Source: Acinetobacter corruptisaponis
GTDB lineage: Bacteria > Pseudomonadota > Gammaproteobacteria > Pseudomonadales > Moraxellaceae
Assembly (NCBI RefSeq): GCF_030053775.1
Contig: NZ_CP125669.1
Location: 2,661,962 to 2,725,961 of the forward strand
Direction of reading: 5' to 3'
Length of the DNA: 64,000 nucleotides
The position numbers and the translations under genes were made by a program. This document shows, in pieces, positions 34,325 through 42,405 of this stretch. The notes under the pieces were generated by a model. It was not told the origin of the DNA. It was given only the letters and a program-made list of their open reading frames with translations, and searched no databases. Each line of letters starts with the position of its first letter. The stretch's first letter is position 1.

Positions 34325-35602
34325 ATGGTGGTGAAAGGCGTGTCTGATCGCATTCGTGAAAAACTGCAAATTCTTGCGGACGCCGCCAAATATGATGTGT
34401 CCTGTTCTTCCAGTGGCAGTGACCGTAAAAATAAGGACAAAGGTTTAGGCGATACCAGTCATGGTGGGATTTGCCACAGCTATACCGAAGATGGCCGTTG
34501 CGTTTCACTGCTCAAAATCCTGTTGAGCAATGTCTGTATTTTTGACTGTGCCTATTGCGTGTCACGCCGTTCCAATGATGTCAAACGGGCTGCTTTTACC
34601 GTTCAGGAAGTGGTTGATTTGACCATGAACTTCTATCGGCGTAACTATATTGAAGGGCTATTTCTAAGCTCAGGCATTTTCAAGTCGGCAGACCATACGA
34701 TGGAAAGAATGCTTCAGGTGGTGAAGAAACTGCGTCTGGAAGAAAACTTTAATGGTTATATTCACCTTAAAACCATTCCAGGAGCATCGCCAGAGCTGAT
34801 CCACGAAGCGGGACTTTATGCAGACCGAATGAGCATCAATCTGGAAATGCCGACTGAAATTGGTTTAAAAGCCTTTGCTCCTGAAAAATCCCATCAGGAA
34901 GTGCAGAAAGATTTGGGACTGGTTCGAGATCGCCTGATTCAGCTCAAGGATGAACGCCAGATCATCAAGCATGTGCCGAAATATGTACCCGCAGGACAGA
35001 CCACACAAATGGTGGTGGGGGCACATCAGGAAACCGATCAGGATATTCTACTCATGGCGGATCATCACTATAAGGAATTTAAACTCAAGCGGGTCTATTT
35101 CTCAGGCTATATCCCGATCAATACAGAAAATAGCTACTTACCTGTGGTGGGTTCCGCACCACCACTTTTGCGCGAAAATCGGCTCTATCAGACCGATTGG
35201 CTGATGCGTTTCTACGGTTTTCAGGTCAATGAAATTGTCAATGAACGATTTCCAAATCTGGACCTTGATGTTGATCCCAAACTGAGTTGGGCGCTACGCC
35301 ATCCTGAACAGTTCCCAGTGGACTTAAATCGGGCGGATTACCACATGATTCTGCGTGTGCCAGGGATTGGGGTGAAATCAGCCAAGAAAATTGTACAGGC
35401 ACGCCGTTTTGGCAAGGTGCATATTGATTTGTTGAAACAGCTCGGTGTGGCCTATTCACGGGCAAAATTCTTTATCCGTTGTGAAGACAGCCCACGTTTC
35501 CAGAAAGAACTTTCCTCCAGTTACATTCGTCAACAGATTTTAACGCAGGGTTCATCCAAGTATGTTCAGCAACTCTCTCCACAGTTAAGTCTGGGATTTT
35601 AA
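34325..35602 (+). CDS. DNA-repair-associated radical SAM protein
   Basis: 425 residues of the 'putative DNA modification/repair radical SAM' type (TIGR03916, COG4277). The 4Fe-4S motif CIFDCAYC (CX3CX2C, Cys71, 75, 78) is unmistakable; three more Cys lie before it (SCSSSG, GICHS, GRCVS). A helix-hairpin-helix near the C-terminus (ILRVPGIGVKSAKKIVQARRFGKV) suggests DNA binding. It is 17 bases before a DUF4130 gene, the usual partner. The start could be TTG 34319 or the ATG chosen. Reaction unknown. Confidence 0.85.
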   Translation: MVVKGVSDRIREKLQILADAAKYDVSCSSSGSDRKNKDKGLGDTSHGGICHSYTEDGRCVSLLKILLSNVCIFDCAYCVSRRSNDVKRAAFTVQEVVDLTMNFYRRNYIEGLFLSSGIFKSADHTMERMLQVVKKLRLEENFNGYIHLKTIPGASPELIHEAGLYADRMSINLEMPTEIGLKAFAPEKSHQEVQKDLGLVRDRLIQLKDERQIIKHVPKYVPAGQTTQMVVGAHQETDQDILLMADHHYKEFKLKRVYFSGYIPINTENSYLPVVGSAPPLLRENRLYQTDWLMRFYGFQVNEIVNERFPNLDLDVDPKLSWALRHPEQFPVDLNRADYHMILRVPGIGVKSAKKIVQARRFGKVHIDLLKQLGVAYSRAKFFIRCEDSPRFQKELSSSYIRQQILTQGSSKYVQQLSPQLSLGF

Positions 35603-35619
35603 TGATGTAAGGTGGAGGA

Positions 35620-36399
35620 ATGGTCTATTATTACTTTGATGGTTCAATGGTTGGATTACTGAATTGTGTATTTCGGGCATTCCAGTTCAGGGAGTTTCAG
35701 GTCAAGCTCTGTTTATTTAAAAATGCCCAACATGGACTGTTTTCCAGCATTGTTGAAATCCCCAATCATGAACAATATGCGCAACGGGTCTGGTCGGCAC
35801 TCCAGCGTAAACTTTCAAAGCCAGCCTTAAGGCAGTTTTATTTTGCCTATCTGTCTGAATCTTTGGAAGCGCACCAGCACTTACTCAATTACTGTATTTA
35901 TGTGTTTAGTCAGCAGGGTTCAGTCGAAACGGATTATTCGCATCCCAGTGTGTTGGCAATTTCTCAATGGACAAAAAAGGTGGGACGTGAAAAGCATCGT
36001 ATGGAAGCCTTTATCCGTTTTAAGAAAACCACCGATGGGCTATTTTTAAGTCTGGTTCGTCCAGACTTTAACGTGTTGCCCTTAATCCAGCCACATTTTA
36101 GGCGGCGTTATCAGGATCAACGCTGGCTGATTTACGATGAGCAGCGCAAGTTTGGCCTGTATTATGATTTGCACGAAATCCATGAGGTTTCACTGCAAGC
36201 GGATGAAATTGATCGCAATCTCGAAAATGGTTTCAGCCAAAGCTTTCAGTTGCAGCTTGACGAGCAGGAGGTTTTATATGACCAGCTCTGGAAAGACTAT
36301 TTTAACAGCATCAATATTAAGGAACGTCAGAATATTAGGCTGCATGTGCAGTATCTACCCAAACGCTACTGGCGTTATCTGAATGAAAAACTCATCTAA
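35620..36399 (+). CDS. DUF4130 protein, partner of the radical SAM protein
   Basis: 259 residues of the TIGR03915/DUF4130 'probable DNA metabolism' family: YYFDGSMVGLLNCVFRAF at the start, HPSVLAISQWTKKVGREKHRMEAFIRFKKTTDGLFLSLVRPDFNVLP in the middle and HFRRRYQDQRWLIYDEQRKFGLYYD. Many members are fused to or next to a uracil-DNA-glycosylase domain; here the protein stops after the DUF4130 part. It begins right after the radical SAM gene; GGAGG is almost against the ATG, suggesting coupled translation. Confidence 0.85.
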   Translation: MVYYYFDGSMVGLLNCVFRAFQFREFQVKLCLFKNAQHGLFSSIVEIPNHEQYAQRVWSALQRKLSKPALRQFYFAYLSESLEAHQHLLNYCIYVFSQQGSVETDYSHPSVLAISQWTKKVGREKHRMEAFIRFKKTTDGLFLSLVRPDFNVLPLIQPHFRRRYQDQRWLIYDEQRKFGLYYDLHEIHEVSLQADEIDRNLENGFSQSFQLQLDEQEVLYDQLWKDYFNSINIKERQNIRLHVQYLPKRYWRYLNEKLI

Positions 36400-36466
36400 A
36401 CCAGCTTATTACTGTCTGTAATCTTCCTCATTCAAATAAAACTTAAAAAATGCTGAACAAGCTGTT

Positions 36467-36490
36467 ATTGTTATGTTATAACGTAACAAT
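36467..36490. promoter_or_regulatory. Zur-like operator
   Basis: A 24-base palindrome ATTGTTATGTTA/TAACGTAACAAT with one mismatched pair, centred on GTTATAAC. The core GTTATGTTATAACGTAAC resembles the Zur boxes of gammaproteobacteria. It ends 35 bases before the start of an AztD-like zinc-binding protein gene, which supports zinc-dependent repression. Confidence 0.65.
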
Positions 36491-36525
36491 AATTTAAGAT
36501 CATTTGTCCAATAGGGGAAGTTACA

Positions 36526-37791
36526 GTGAAGAAAATAAAACAAGGCTATGTGCTGAGTGCGTTGTTGAGCAGTGTGTTGCTTTCAGCATGTGGAGGGGAT
36601 TCTTCAGGTTCATCGTCAACCGTTACACCCAAGCCAGAGCAACCTGCAAAAATCTATGAGGGGCGTTTGGCCATTGCCAATGATGACAGCGTTCGTCCCT
36701 TGCTCTCAGTTTATGATTTGGCGGATCAAAAGGTCATTCATACAACAGCGCTAAGTTATTCCCCATCCGCGATGTATGGCAGCCCGCAGTCACGTTATGC
36801 GGTAATGCTGAGCCGCAATGAGGGTGTAGTGCAGTTTGCAGACAGTGGCGTGCTGAACAAGGATAATCTGCTACAGAAGAATATGCCGCATGTATTGGCG
36901 TTTCAGCTCAAGGGTGCAACACCCGCACACTACCGTAGCTTTAATGGTTTGGCTGCATTGTTCTACGATGGCAGCGAAGTTGAAAGCTCCAAGTTTGATG
37001 TGTTTAATGATTCAGCGATTGAGAAACAGTCCATTTCCAGTCAGAAACTGCCTAAAAAACATCATGGTGTGGCTGAACCGCGTGGTGCCTATGTGCTCAG
37101 TACCTATTTAGCCAACGATGCCGATACACTCAGTATTGTGAAAAGCTATGAGTTGCATGGTGACCATTTCCACGAGGAACAGACTTTGGCAAATGGTTGT
37201 AACCGTTTGCATGGTGCAGCCTCCATTCAGCGATATGCTGCCTTTGGCTGTGAAGATGGGGTACTGGTGGTTGAACAAAAGGGAAGTCAATTTATTGATA
37301 AGAAAGTTTTAATTGATCAGCGAATTACCACCATTGCTGGACATGAAAAACTGGACAAGTTTGCTGCCTTTGCCACAGGAACGCATGCCTTGTTTGTTGT
37401 TGATCCAAACAATTTAAATGCAGTGGGTCTGGATTGGTCTTTAGGGGCAAAAGAGGCAGATGGCACAACGCCAGTGAAGCGTTTGCAGCAGGTGGTCAAT
37501 GCATCAGGTCACTATCTTGCGATTCTGGATAGTATGGGTATGGTGCATGTGGTGGATACGCAAAGCTGGCAACGCATCGGGCAAATCAAGGCCCTCCAAA
37601 ATGTAAATGCGACTGAACTTGCTAAAAGTCGTCTGGTGGTCAATGCAGCCACAGAGACGGTCTTTATCAATGATACGCAGGCTAAAACCATTGTGGAGCT
37701 GGACCTGAAAAATCTCAAAATAAAACAGACGATTCAGTTGAGTGATGTACCAAATACCTTTACCTGGCTGGGTGTTGCAAAGACATTTTAA
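36526..37791 (+). CDS. AztD-like beta-propeller lipoprotein, probable zinc chaperone
   Basis: 421 residues. The signal ends in lipobox LLSAC and a Gly/Ser linker follows. The mature part looks like a seven-bladed propeller (repeating VYDLADQKVIHT, YVLSTYLANDADTLSIVKSYELHGDHFHEE, VVDTQSWQRIGQI). His/Cys clusters (KHHGVAEPRG, LHGDHFHEEQ, NGCNRLHGA, FGCEDGVLVV) match the zinc-binding AztD family. A Zur-like operator precedes it. The start is GTG with GGGGAAG upstream. No aztABC transporter genes are adjacent. AztD is my best reading; other YVTN-type propellers are possible. Confidence 0.7.
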   Translation: MKKIKQGYVLSALLSSVLLSACGGDSSGSSSTVTPKPEQPAKIYEGRLAIANDDSVRPLLSVYDLADQKVIHTTALSYSPSAMYGSPQSRYAVMLSRNEGVVQFADSGVLNKDNLLQKNMPHVLAFQLKGATPAHYRSFNGLAALFYDGSEVESSKFDVFNDSAIEKQSISSQKLPKKHHGVAEPRGAYVLSTYLANDADTLSIVKSYELHGDHFHEEQTLANGCNRLHGAASIQRYAAFGCEDGVLVVEQKGSQFIDKKVLIDQRITTIAGHEKLDKFAAFATGTHALFVVDPNNLNAVGLDWSLGAKEADGTTPVKRLQQVVNASGHYLAILDSMGMVHVVDTQSWQRIGQIKALQNVNATELAKSRLVVNAATETVFINDTQAKTIVELDLKNLKIKQTIQLSDVPNTFTWLGVAKTF

Positions 37792-37992
37792 GACAAGTCA
37801 CGAATAGACTGGCAGCCCATAGAGTGGGCTGTTTTTGTTTGAAAGAGGATGATTGTTTCTTGTATGCACTTTATATACAAGACGTTTCTTAAACTATGCA
37901 AACAGGAAAGCGGCCACTAGAATTTGTAATGGAAAATTGAATAAGGTTGATAGCAGTATTTTTTAAATATTATAAAAAAACTGGAGAAAAAG

Positions 37993-38394
37993 ATGGTCAG
38001 GTTGAGCGTGAAAATACTGGGTTTGGCGTTGGTTATTTATGCAACGGCAGTACAGGCAGCGCCAGACCCTTATAACCAGTGTGTTGATGAAACGATTCAA
38101 CAATTAAATATTGGCCATATCAATAATGCCGTGGTGGAAATCTGTAGCAATAAAACCAAGACGTTATATGCGAAGCAAATTGTAAAACTATTGGATCAAA
38201 TTAAGAACCAAAGTAAGGATGACCAACAACCTGAACGTTACAGCGATATTATGAAATCACAACAGCTATGGAAAAACTTTGTTGATCAGGAATGTCGTAA
38301 TGCGGGTGCCTATATCGGTTCTCCCATGTATGAGTTCTGTCCGATGCAAAAATATGCGGAGCGCGTGGAACAGCTTAGTGAATACCTGAATTGA
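37993..38394 (+). CDS. Exported DUF1311/LprI-like protein
   Basis: 133 residues. Signal peptide MVRLSVKILGLALVIYATAV, cut after VQA. Four Cys in the mature part (QCVDE, EICSN, QECRN, EFCPM); the pattern SQQLWKNFVDQECRN with the C-terminal Cys and R...L resembles DUF1311 (LprI, lysozyme-inhibitor-like). GGAG lies six to seven bases before the ATG. Role unknown. Confidence 0.65.
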   Translation: MVRLSVKILGLALVIYATAVQAAPDPYNQCVDETIQQLNIGHINNAVVEICSNKTKTLYAKQIVKLLDQIKNQSKDDQQPERYSDIMKSQQLWKNFVDQECRNAGAYIGSPMYEFCPMQKYAERVEQLSEYLN

Positions 38395-38516
38395 TCTTGT
38401 CGGGTTTCAACAAATTTACTCATAACCTAAAACTATAATTTAAATACATCTTTGTTAGGAGATAGGCGTATACTGCGCAACGAATCAAAAACAACACTAT
38501 TCCAGCAAGGTGCATT

Positions 38517-39626
38517 GTGAGCTCTACCCAATCAGACTGGCTAAATTTTTTAAAACCCAACTATAAAGTTCTTCCCCTGAAAGAACGTCTTTACTCAGGC
38601 ATCGGTGCGTTGTGTGGCCTTGCCATATCATCACTGGTCAGTTGGTATGTACTGGGTGGCATGAATGCCTGGTATATCGCACCGATGGGTGCATCTTCAG
38701 TGCTTCTATTCGCGGTTCCCAACAGTCCACTGGCACAGCCCTGGAATGTGGTTGTTGGAAATACGCTGGCAGGGATTATTGGGGTGGCCTGTACTCAATA
38801 TTTACCTGATCTGACCAGCGCATTTAGTGTGGCGGTTGGGTTTGCGATTTTTATGATGATGACTACAGACTCCTTGCATCCACCAAGTGGGGCAGTGGCG
38901 ATTACCGCGGTTTTGGGTGGTGAGGCGGTACATCGTCTAGGATTTCATTTTGTACTGTATCCCGTGCTATTGAACTCGATTTTACTGTTGCTGTTTGCGG
39001 TATTTTTTAACCGTTTAATTGGGCGGCATTATCCCATTACCGCGCATGTCAATGAGCGCTCGAAAGACCCGACACCTACCCAGAAAGTCTCGATTCAACC
39101 CAAGGATATTGAATATGCCCTGGAGCAACATACCGAGTTGTTGGACATCAGCCAATATGATCTGGAAAAAATTATTCTGGAAGCACAGGAACACGCAAGC
39201 GAACGCTTGAATAGTTACTTTGTCTGTCAGGATATTATGAGTCGGGATGTCATTAAGCTACATGAAGATGATGATATTCATCAGGCCTTAGAGAAGTTCA
39301 AGGAAGTCAACCTCATGAGTTTGCCTGTCGTCAATGCGGAAGAAGAACTGGTTGGAACGCTGGCCTTATATGAGGTAGTGGAATGGTTTAAGGGTGCCGC
39401 TGATCCAAGAAATTCATGGCAGCATTATGTGAGACAGATTATGAGTCGCCGTGTCGTCACTGTGGAGCCATCACAGCCGATTCAGGATTTAGTCCCCTAT
39501 TTTGTGGAGAAATCCTTTAACTATATTCCTGTGGTAGAGAACCAGCGTCTCATTGGAATTGTGAGTCGTGCTGACATGATTGCAGCATTACAGCAACTCC
39601 TCAACCAGCAATATGTTTTAACCTGA
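38517..39626 (+). CDS. HPP-family membrane protein with two CBS domains
   Basis: 369 residues. The N-terminal 160 residues form four to five helices with the HPP motif SLHPPSGAVAITAVLGG; the C-terminal half has two CBS repeats (IMSRDVIKLHEDDDIHQALEKF and IMSRRVVTVEPSQPIQDLVPYF), which bind adenyl nucleotides. Plant relatives carry nitrite; the bacterial role is not settled. GTG start with AAGG upstream. Confidence 0.87.
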   Translation: MSSTQSDWLNFLKPNYKVLPLKERLYSGIGALCGLAISSLVSWYVLGGMNAWYIAPMGASSVLLFAVPNSPLAQPWNVVVGNTLAGIIGVACTQYLPDLTSAFSVAVGFAIFMMMTTDSLHPPSGAVAITAVLGGEAVHRLGFHFVLYPVLLNSILLLLFAVFFNRLIGRHYPITAHVNERSKDPTPTQKVSIQPKDIEYALEQHTELLDISQYDLEKIILEAQEHASERLNSYFVCQDIMSRDVIKLHEDDDIHQALEKFKEVNLMSLPVVNAEEELVGTLALYEVVEWFKGAADPRNSWQHYVRQIMSRRVVTVEPSQPIQDLVPYFVEKSFNYIPVVENQRLIGIVSRADMIAALQQLLNQQYVLT

Positions 39627-39641
39627 TTCAGGCAAAAAAAA

Positions 39642-39675
39642 GCTACGGTTGTATTAGGGGTAAATCAACCGTAGC
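39642..39675 (-). terminator. Terminator of the PspC gene
   Basis: Stem GCTACGGTTG/CAACCGTAGC with a 14-base loop; the run of A on the left becomes a T-run on the minus strand. Confidence 0.8.
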
Positions 39676-39696
39676 GACCAAAAGAGGAAAGAGGGA

Positions 39697-39966
39697 TTAG
39701 CGTTTTATGTGTTGATCTTCATAAACTGTCTTAACAGGTTGATGATAGCCTTGAACATGGTCAACACGTGCTGTCTGCTGTTTCGGAATTACCAGCCATA
39801 AAATCAGATAGACCAAAATGCCAGGAAAGGCCGCACTCATGAGTGAAACCACCACAAAGATCAGGCGTAACAAGTTTGCATTCCAACCAAAACGTTCCGC
39901 AATACCGCCCATTACACCAGCGATCATGCTTTGTTGGTTTGAGCGATATAAACCAGAATTGGCCAT
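39697..39966 (-). CDS. PspC-domain membrane protein
   Basis: 89 residues. PspC domain: MIAGVMGGIAERFGWNANLLRLIFVVVSLMSAAFPGILVYLILWLVIP, with the expected amphipathic stretch and membrane helix. In enterobacteria PspC senses envelope stress with PspB; neither PspA nor PspB is nearby. AAGGAG is the Shine-Dalgarno, and it is trapped in a long inverted repeat (see 39972-40045). Confidence 0.87.
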   Translation of the reverse strand: MANSGLYRSNQQSMIAGVMGGIAERFGWNANLLRLIFVVVSLMSAAFPGILVYLILWLVIPKQQTARVDHVQGYHQPVKTVYEDQHIKR

Positions 39967-39971
39967 TAAGT

Positions 39972-40045
39972 CTATCTCCTTAAATAAATGAAACAGCAGT
40001 AAAAAATAAAAAGGGTTTTGTTCAATGCTGTTATTTAGGAGATAG
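39972..40045 (-). promoter_or_regulatory. Leader hairpin enclosing the PspC Shine-Dalgarno
   Basis: In the 5' leader on the minus strand, CTATCTCCTAAATAA (40045-40031) pairs with TTATTTAAGGAGATAG (39987-39972), nine plus six base pairs with a one-base bulge; CAGC/GCTG extends it. The AAGGAG of the gene lies fully in the stem, six bases before the ATG. It could act as a thermosensor or switch of translation. Confidence 0.55.
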
Positions 40046-40073
40046 GGGCAAAGCTGAATTTTTAAAGTTTCAA

Positions 40074-40133
40074 TAGGCGAGAGAATAGTTACGGTATGTA
40101 ACTTGTTGATGGAAAAACCAACAGTATCGCCTA
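40074..40133 (+). ncRNA. Possible three-way-junction RNA
   Basis: TAGGCGA (40074-40080)/TCGCCTA (40127-40133) closes two inner hairpins, GTTAC/GTAAC (40088-40102) and TTGTTG/CAACAG (40103-40124). The arrangement recalls a riboswitch-type fold, but no family was recognised and the strand is unsure. Confidence 0.3.
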
Positions 40134-40205
40134 AAATGCACCGACTTAAAGCATATGGCTTGGGTTAATCGAAATTTCGGTCTTATCAAAATACTCCACG
40201 AATGG

Positions 40206-40259
40206 ACTTTTGGAGGCATATAACAAAACGGTTCAATCGTTTTGATCTTTCCAAAAAGT
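40206..40259 (+). ncRNA. Possible nested hairpin before the NlpE-like gene
   Basis: CAAAACG (40224-40230)/CGTTTTG (40238-40244) lies inside ACTTTTGG (40206-40213)/CCAAAAAGT (40251-40259), which has a one-base bulge. It is 54 bases before the start of the next gene, so it may be in its 5' leader. Confidence 0.3.
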
Positions 40260-40312
40260 TTATTTACTGGAATGGTGAGGGGAAATGGTCACGATATCGA
40301 TGTTAGAGATTT

Positions 40313-40963
40313 ATGGATATGCAGTTTAGGTTATTCTTATCGTGGTTTAGTGTAGGCACTCTATTGAGCTTTGGGTTGAGTGCCTGTGATAGCCATCACC
40401 CAGAATCCGCTAAACAACAGGCCCAGACGCAACCGAGTCATGAAGTCATGGAATCAGACCCGCAGCAGGGGATGTCATTAACCCAGGTTGCTGGGCAGGC
40501 TACCCTGCCTCATCCTGTGACACACAAGCATACGCCAACTAAACTGTCTGAAACCGAACTGGCCTATGTCGGGCGTTATCATGCGCGTATTCCATGTACC
40601 GATGATTTCGCTGGTTGTGTCAATAACGAGAAAGAAGCGGAATATATTATGAACTTGCTGGAGGATGGCTCTGTCTACTGGACCAATACCAGTTTCGGTC
40701 GTCTGGGTTCAGATTCATCGCGTAATGTTGCCAAAATTGAGCAAACCTGTAAGCAGGTGCAGTGGCATGTTGAGCCAGTGGAAAAAGAGATTGTGGTGCG
40801 CTGTGCTGCCGCTGACGTGAATTTATATTATGAGATCAATCAGGACCAGAATCTTGTGATGGATCTGGATAAAATCTGGAATGGGGATCAGGGGCGCAAC
40901 CGCAAGTTCTTTAAGGAATATCCATTTCCAAAGAAAGCCTATATTTTTGAAAAGGCGGAATGA
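40313..40963 (+). CDS. Lipoprotein, weakly NlpE-like
   Basis: 216 residues with lipobox LSAC (FGLSACDSHH). After a disordered linker, AYVGRYHARIPCTDDFAGCVNN resembles the Cys-containing start of NlpE/copper-resistance lipoproteins (GxYxGxLPCADC). A further Cys pair lies at QTCKQ and VVRCAA. The start may be ATG 40313 or 40319. The NlpE call is low certainty; the lipoprotein call is firm. Confidence 0.6.
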   Translation: MDMQFRLFLSWFSVGTLLSFGLSACDSHHPESAKQQAQTQPSHEVMESDPQQGMSLTQVAGQATLPHPVTHKHTPTKLSETELAYVGRYHARIPCTDDFAGCVNNEKEAEYIMNLLEDGSVYWTNTSFGRLGSDSSRNVAKIEQTCKQVQWHVEPVEKEIVVRCAAADVNLYYEINQDQNLVMDLDKIWNGDQGRNRKFFKEYPFPKKAYIFEKAE

Positions 40964-41070
40964 TCTTTTTTATCCTTAAGTAAACGAATAGGAAAAAGTA
41001 TCTCATGAGTTCCATTAGGTACTTTATTTTTATGGAATCCAAGATTGAAGCATTTAATAGAATTCCAAGA

Positions 41071-42255
41071 TTATAAAAAGGTTAGGATTTCTTGAGCCTT
41101 GTTCCTGGACCAACCAATAGCAAAATGTTTCTGTGCTAAAACGGGTGTGTTCAAATTAATGGATTTTATATGCCGTTCAGCATCTACACCATGTGTAATC
41201 ATCACTTTGGGTTGAAGATGTTGAATCAGGAAATCAAAAATAAAGGTGTCTTGATCAGATTGTGTCAGATCGGTTTTTTTGCGCGTGGGCAGGGCATAAA
41301 TATTTGTTTCCATGATAACTAGATTTAGATGAATACTGAGTAATGCATCATTGATCCATTCGATGACTCGGCGAGTATTGCTGAGTGCAGGTTTGCCAGC
41401 ATCTATACGGTCTTGTTGATAGGCTTGTAACCAGTCATTTTTATTGAAGCCTGTAGCTGGAGCAAAATATTTCCAAAACTCATCTGCTTGAGTCGCTGGA
41501 TTAAAACCAATAATTAAAATGTCAGTTTTTAGTGGATTGCCATTACAAACAAAAGGTCTGATGTTTTGATTGCCCGCCAAATTTTTTAATTCTTTATAAA
41601 ATTTTTCCAACGGTGTGGATGTATCAAAAATCTCTTTACTGAACTGTTGAATTGCTGGCTGGAATTCAGGTTGAACAATTGAATATCTTAAGGGCAGGGG
41701 TTCCTGATAAATTACTTTGCGGATGGGTATGTCATGTTGATCCATATCCCCTAAAACATATTTACGATGGTGTGTGGGGATGGCTTCATAAGCGATTCTT
41801 AAATATTCAATATTTTCTGCACAAGGGTGGGTTAAATAGTTTTCCCAAGCAATTTGACAACGTGCGCTTGAATCTGGACGATCATTGAGTTCATCAATAA
41901 TATCTATAACTTCCTTTATTAAATCATCATTGTTTTTATAGTATGAAAGAGAGGGGTAAATTCCAAATTCACCGAGGCTTTCTATCTCAAGTTTAGAACT
42001 TTCAGCGATTTGAACAGTAATTTTTCCCTCTTGAATCTCTTGCTTAAGTTGTTGCAGGTTAAAGTGCTGATAACCACATCTGATTGTACCATCCTGATAA
42101 ATAGACAGTGTTTCTAAAGAATATAAACACCCTGCTTCGTCAGGATCATATATTTCAAGTAAGACAAATACTGGAAGTGTTGTGCCAATGATAAAAGTTC
42201 CATCTTCTGCCTTTTTATAGATGCCATAATTTAGATTGCCTTTCCTAAATGTCAT
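41071..42255 (-). CDS. Unknown protein with a C-terminal uracil-DNA-glycosylase-like domain
   Basis: 394 residues. N-terminal part (about 1-110) has strand-rich DUF7638-like sequence (YGIYKKAEDGTFIIGTTLPV), then a helical part (RIAYEAIPTHHRKYVLGDMD). From about 225, NGNPLKTDILIIGFNPATQADEFWKYF resembles motif A of Mug/SMUG-type glycosylases (GxNPG..xxFWK), and VMITHG near 360 could stand for motif B. The usual catalytic Asn may be that of FNPAT. Alone, no partner next to it, although a DUF4130 gene lies 4.7 kb away. Confidence 0.6.
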   Translation of the reverse strand: MTFRKGNLNYGIYKKAEDGTFIIGTTLPVFVLLEIYDPDEAGCLYSLETLSIYQDGTIRCGYQHFNLQQLKQEIQEGKITVQIAESSKLEIESLGEFGIYPSLSYYKNNDDLIKEVIDIIDELNDRPDSSARCQIAWENYLTHPCAENIEYLRIAYEAIPTHHRKYVLGDMDQHDIPIRKVIYQEPLPLRYSIVQPEFQPAIQQFSKEIFDTSTPLEKFYKELKNLAGNQNIRPFVCNGNPLKTDILIIGFNPATQADEFWKYFAPATGFNKNDWLQAYQQDRIDAGKPALSNTRRVIEWINDALLSIHLNLVIMETNIYALPTRKKTDLTQSDQDTFIFDFLIQHLQPKVMITHGVDAERHIKSINLNTPVLAQKHFAIGWSRNKAQEILTFL

Positions 42256-42364
42256 TTTTATTTGCCTATATGATGTGGAGCTGTTTTATTTTTTTAGAAT
42301 AATCGAGAGGATAGGAAAATCACAATAAATCAGCGACATCATTTGACGTTGCTGTTTGGAAAAT

Positions 42365-42393
42365 AAAAAAAGAGCGCATCAAGCGCTCTTTTT
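42365..42393 (-). terminator. Terminator of the acyl-CoA dehydrogenase gene
   Basis: Stem AAAAAAGAGCGC/GCGCTCTTTTTT with a five-base loop. Confidence 0.9.
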
Positions 42394-42405
42394 TGTCAGT
42401 CCCGA

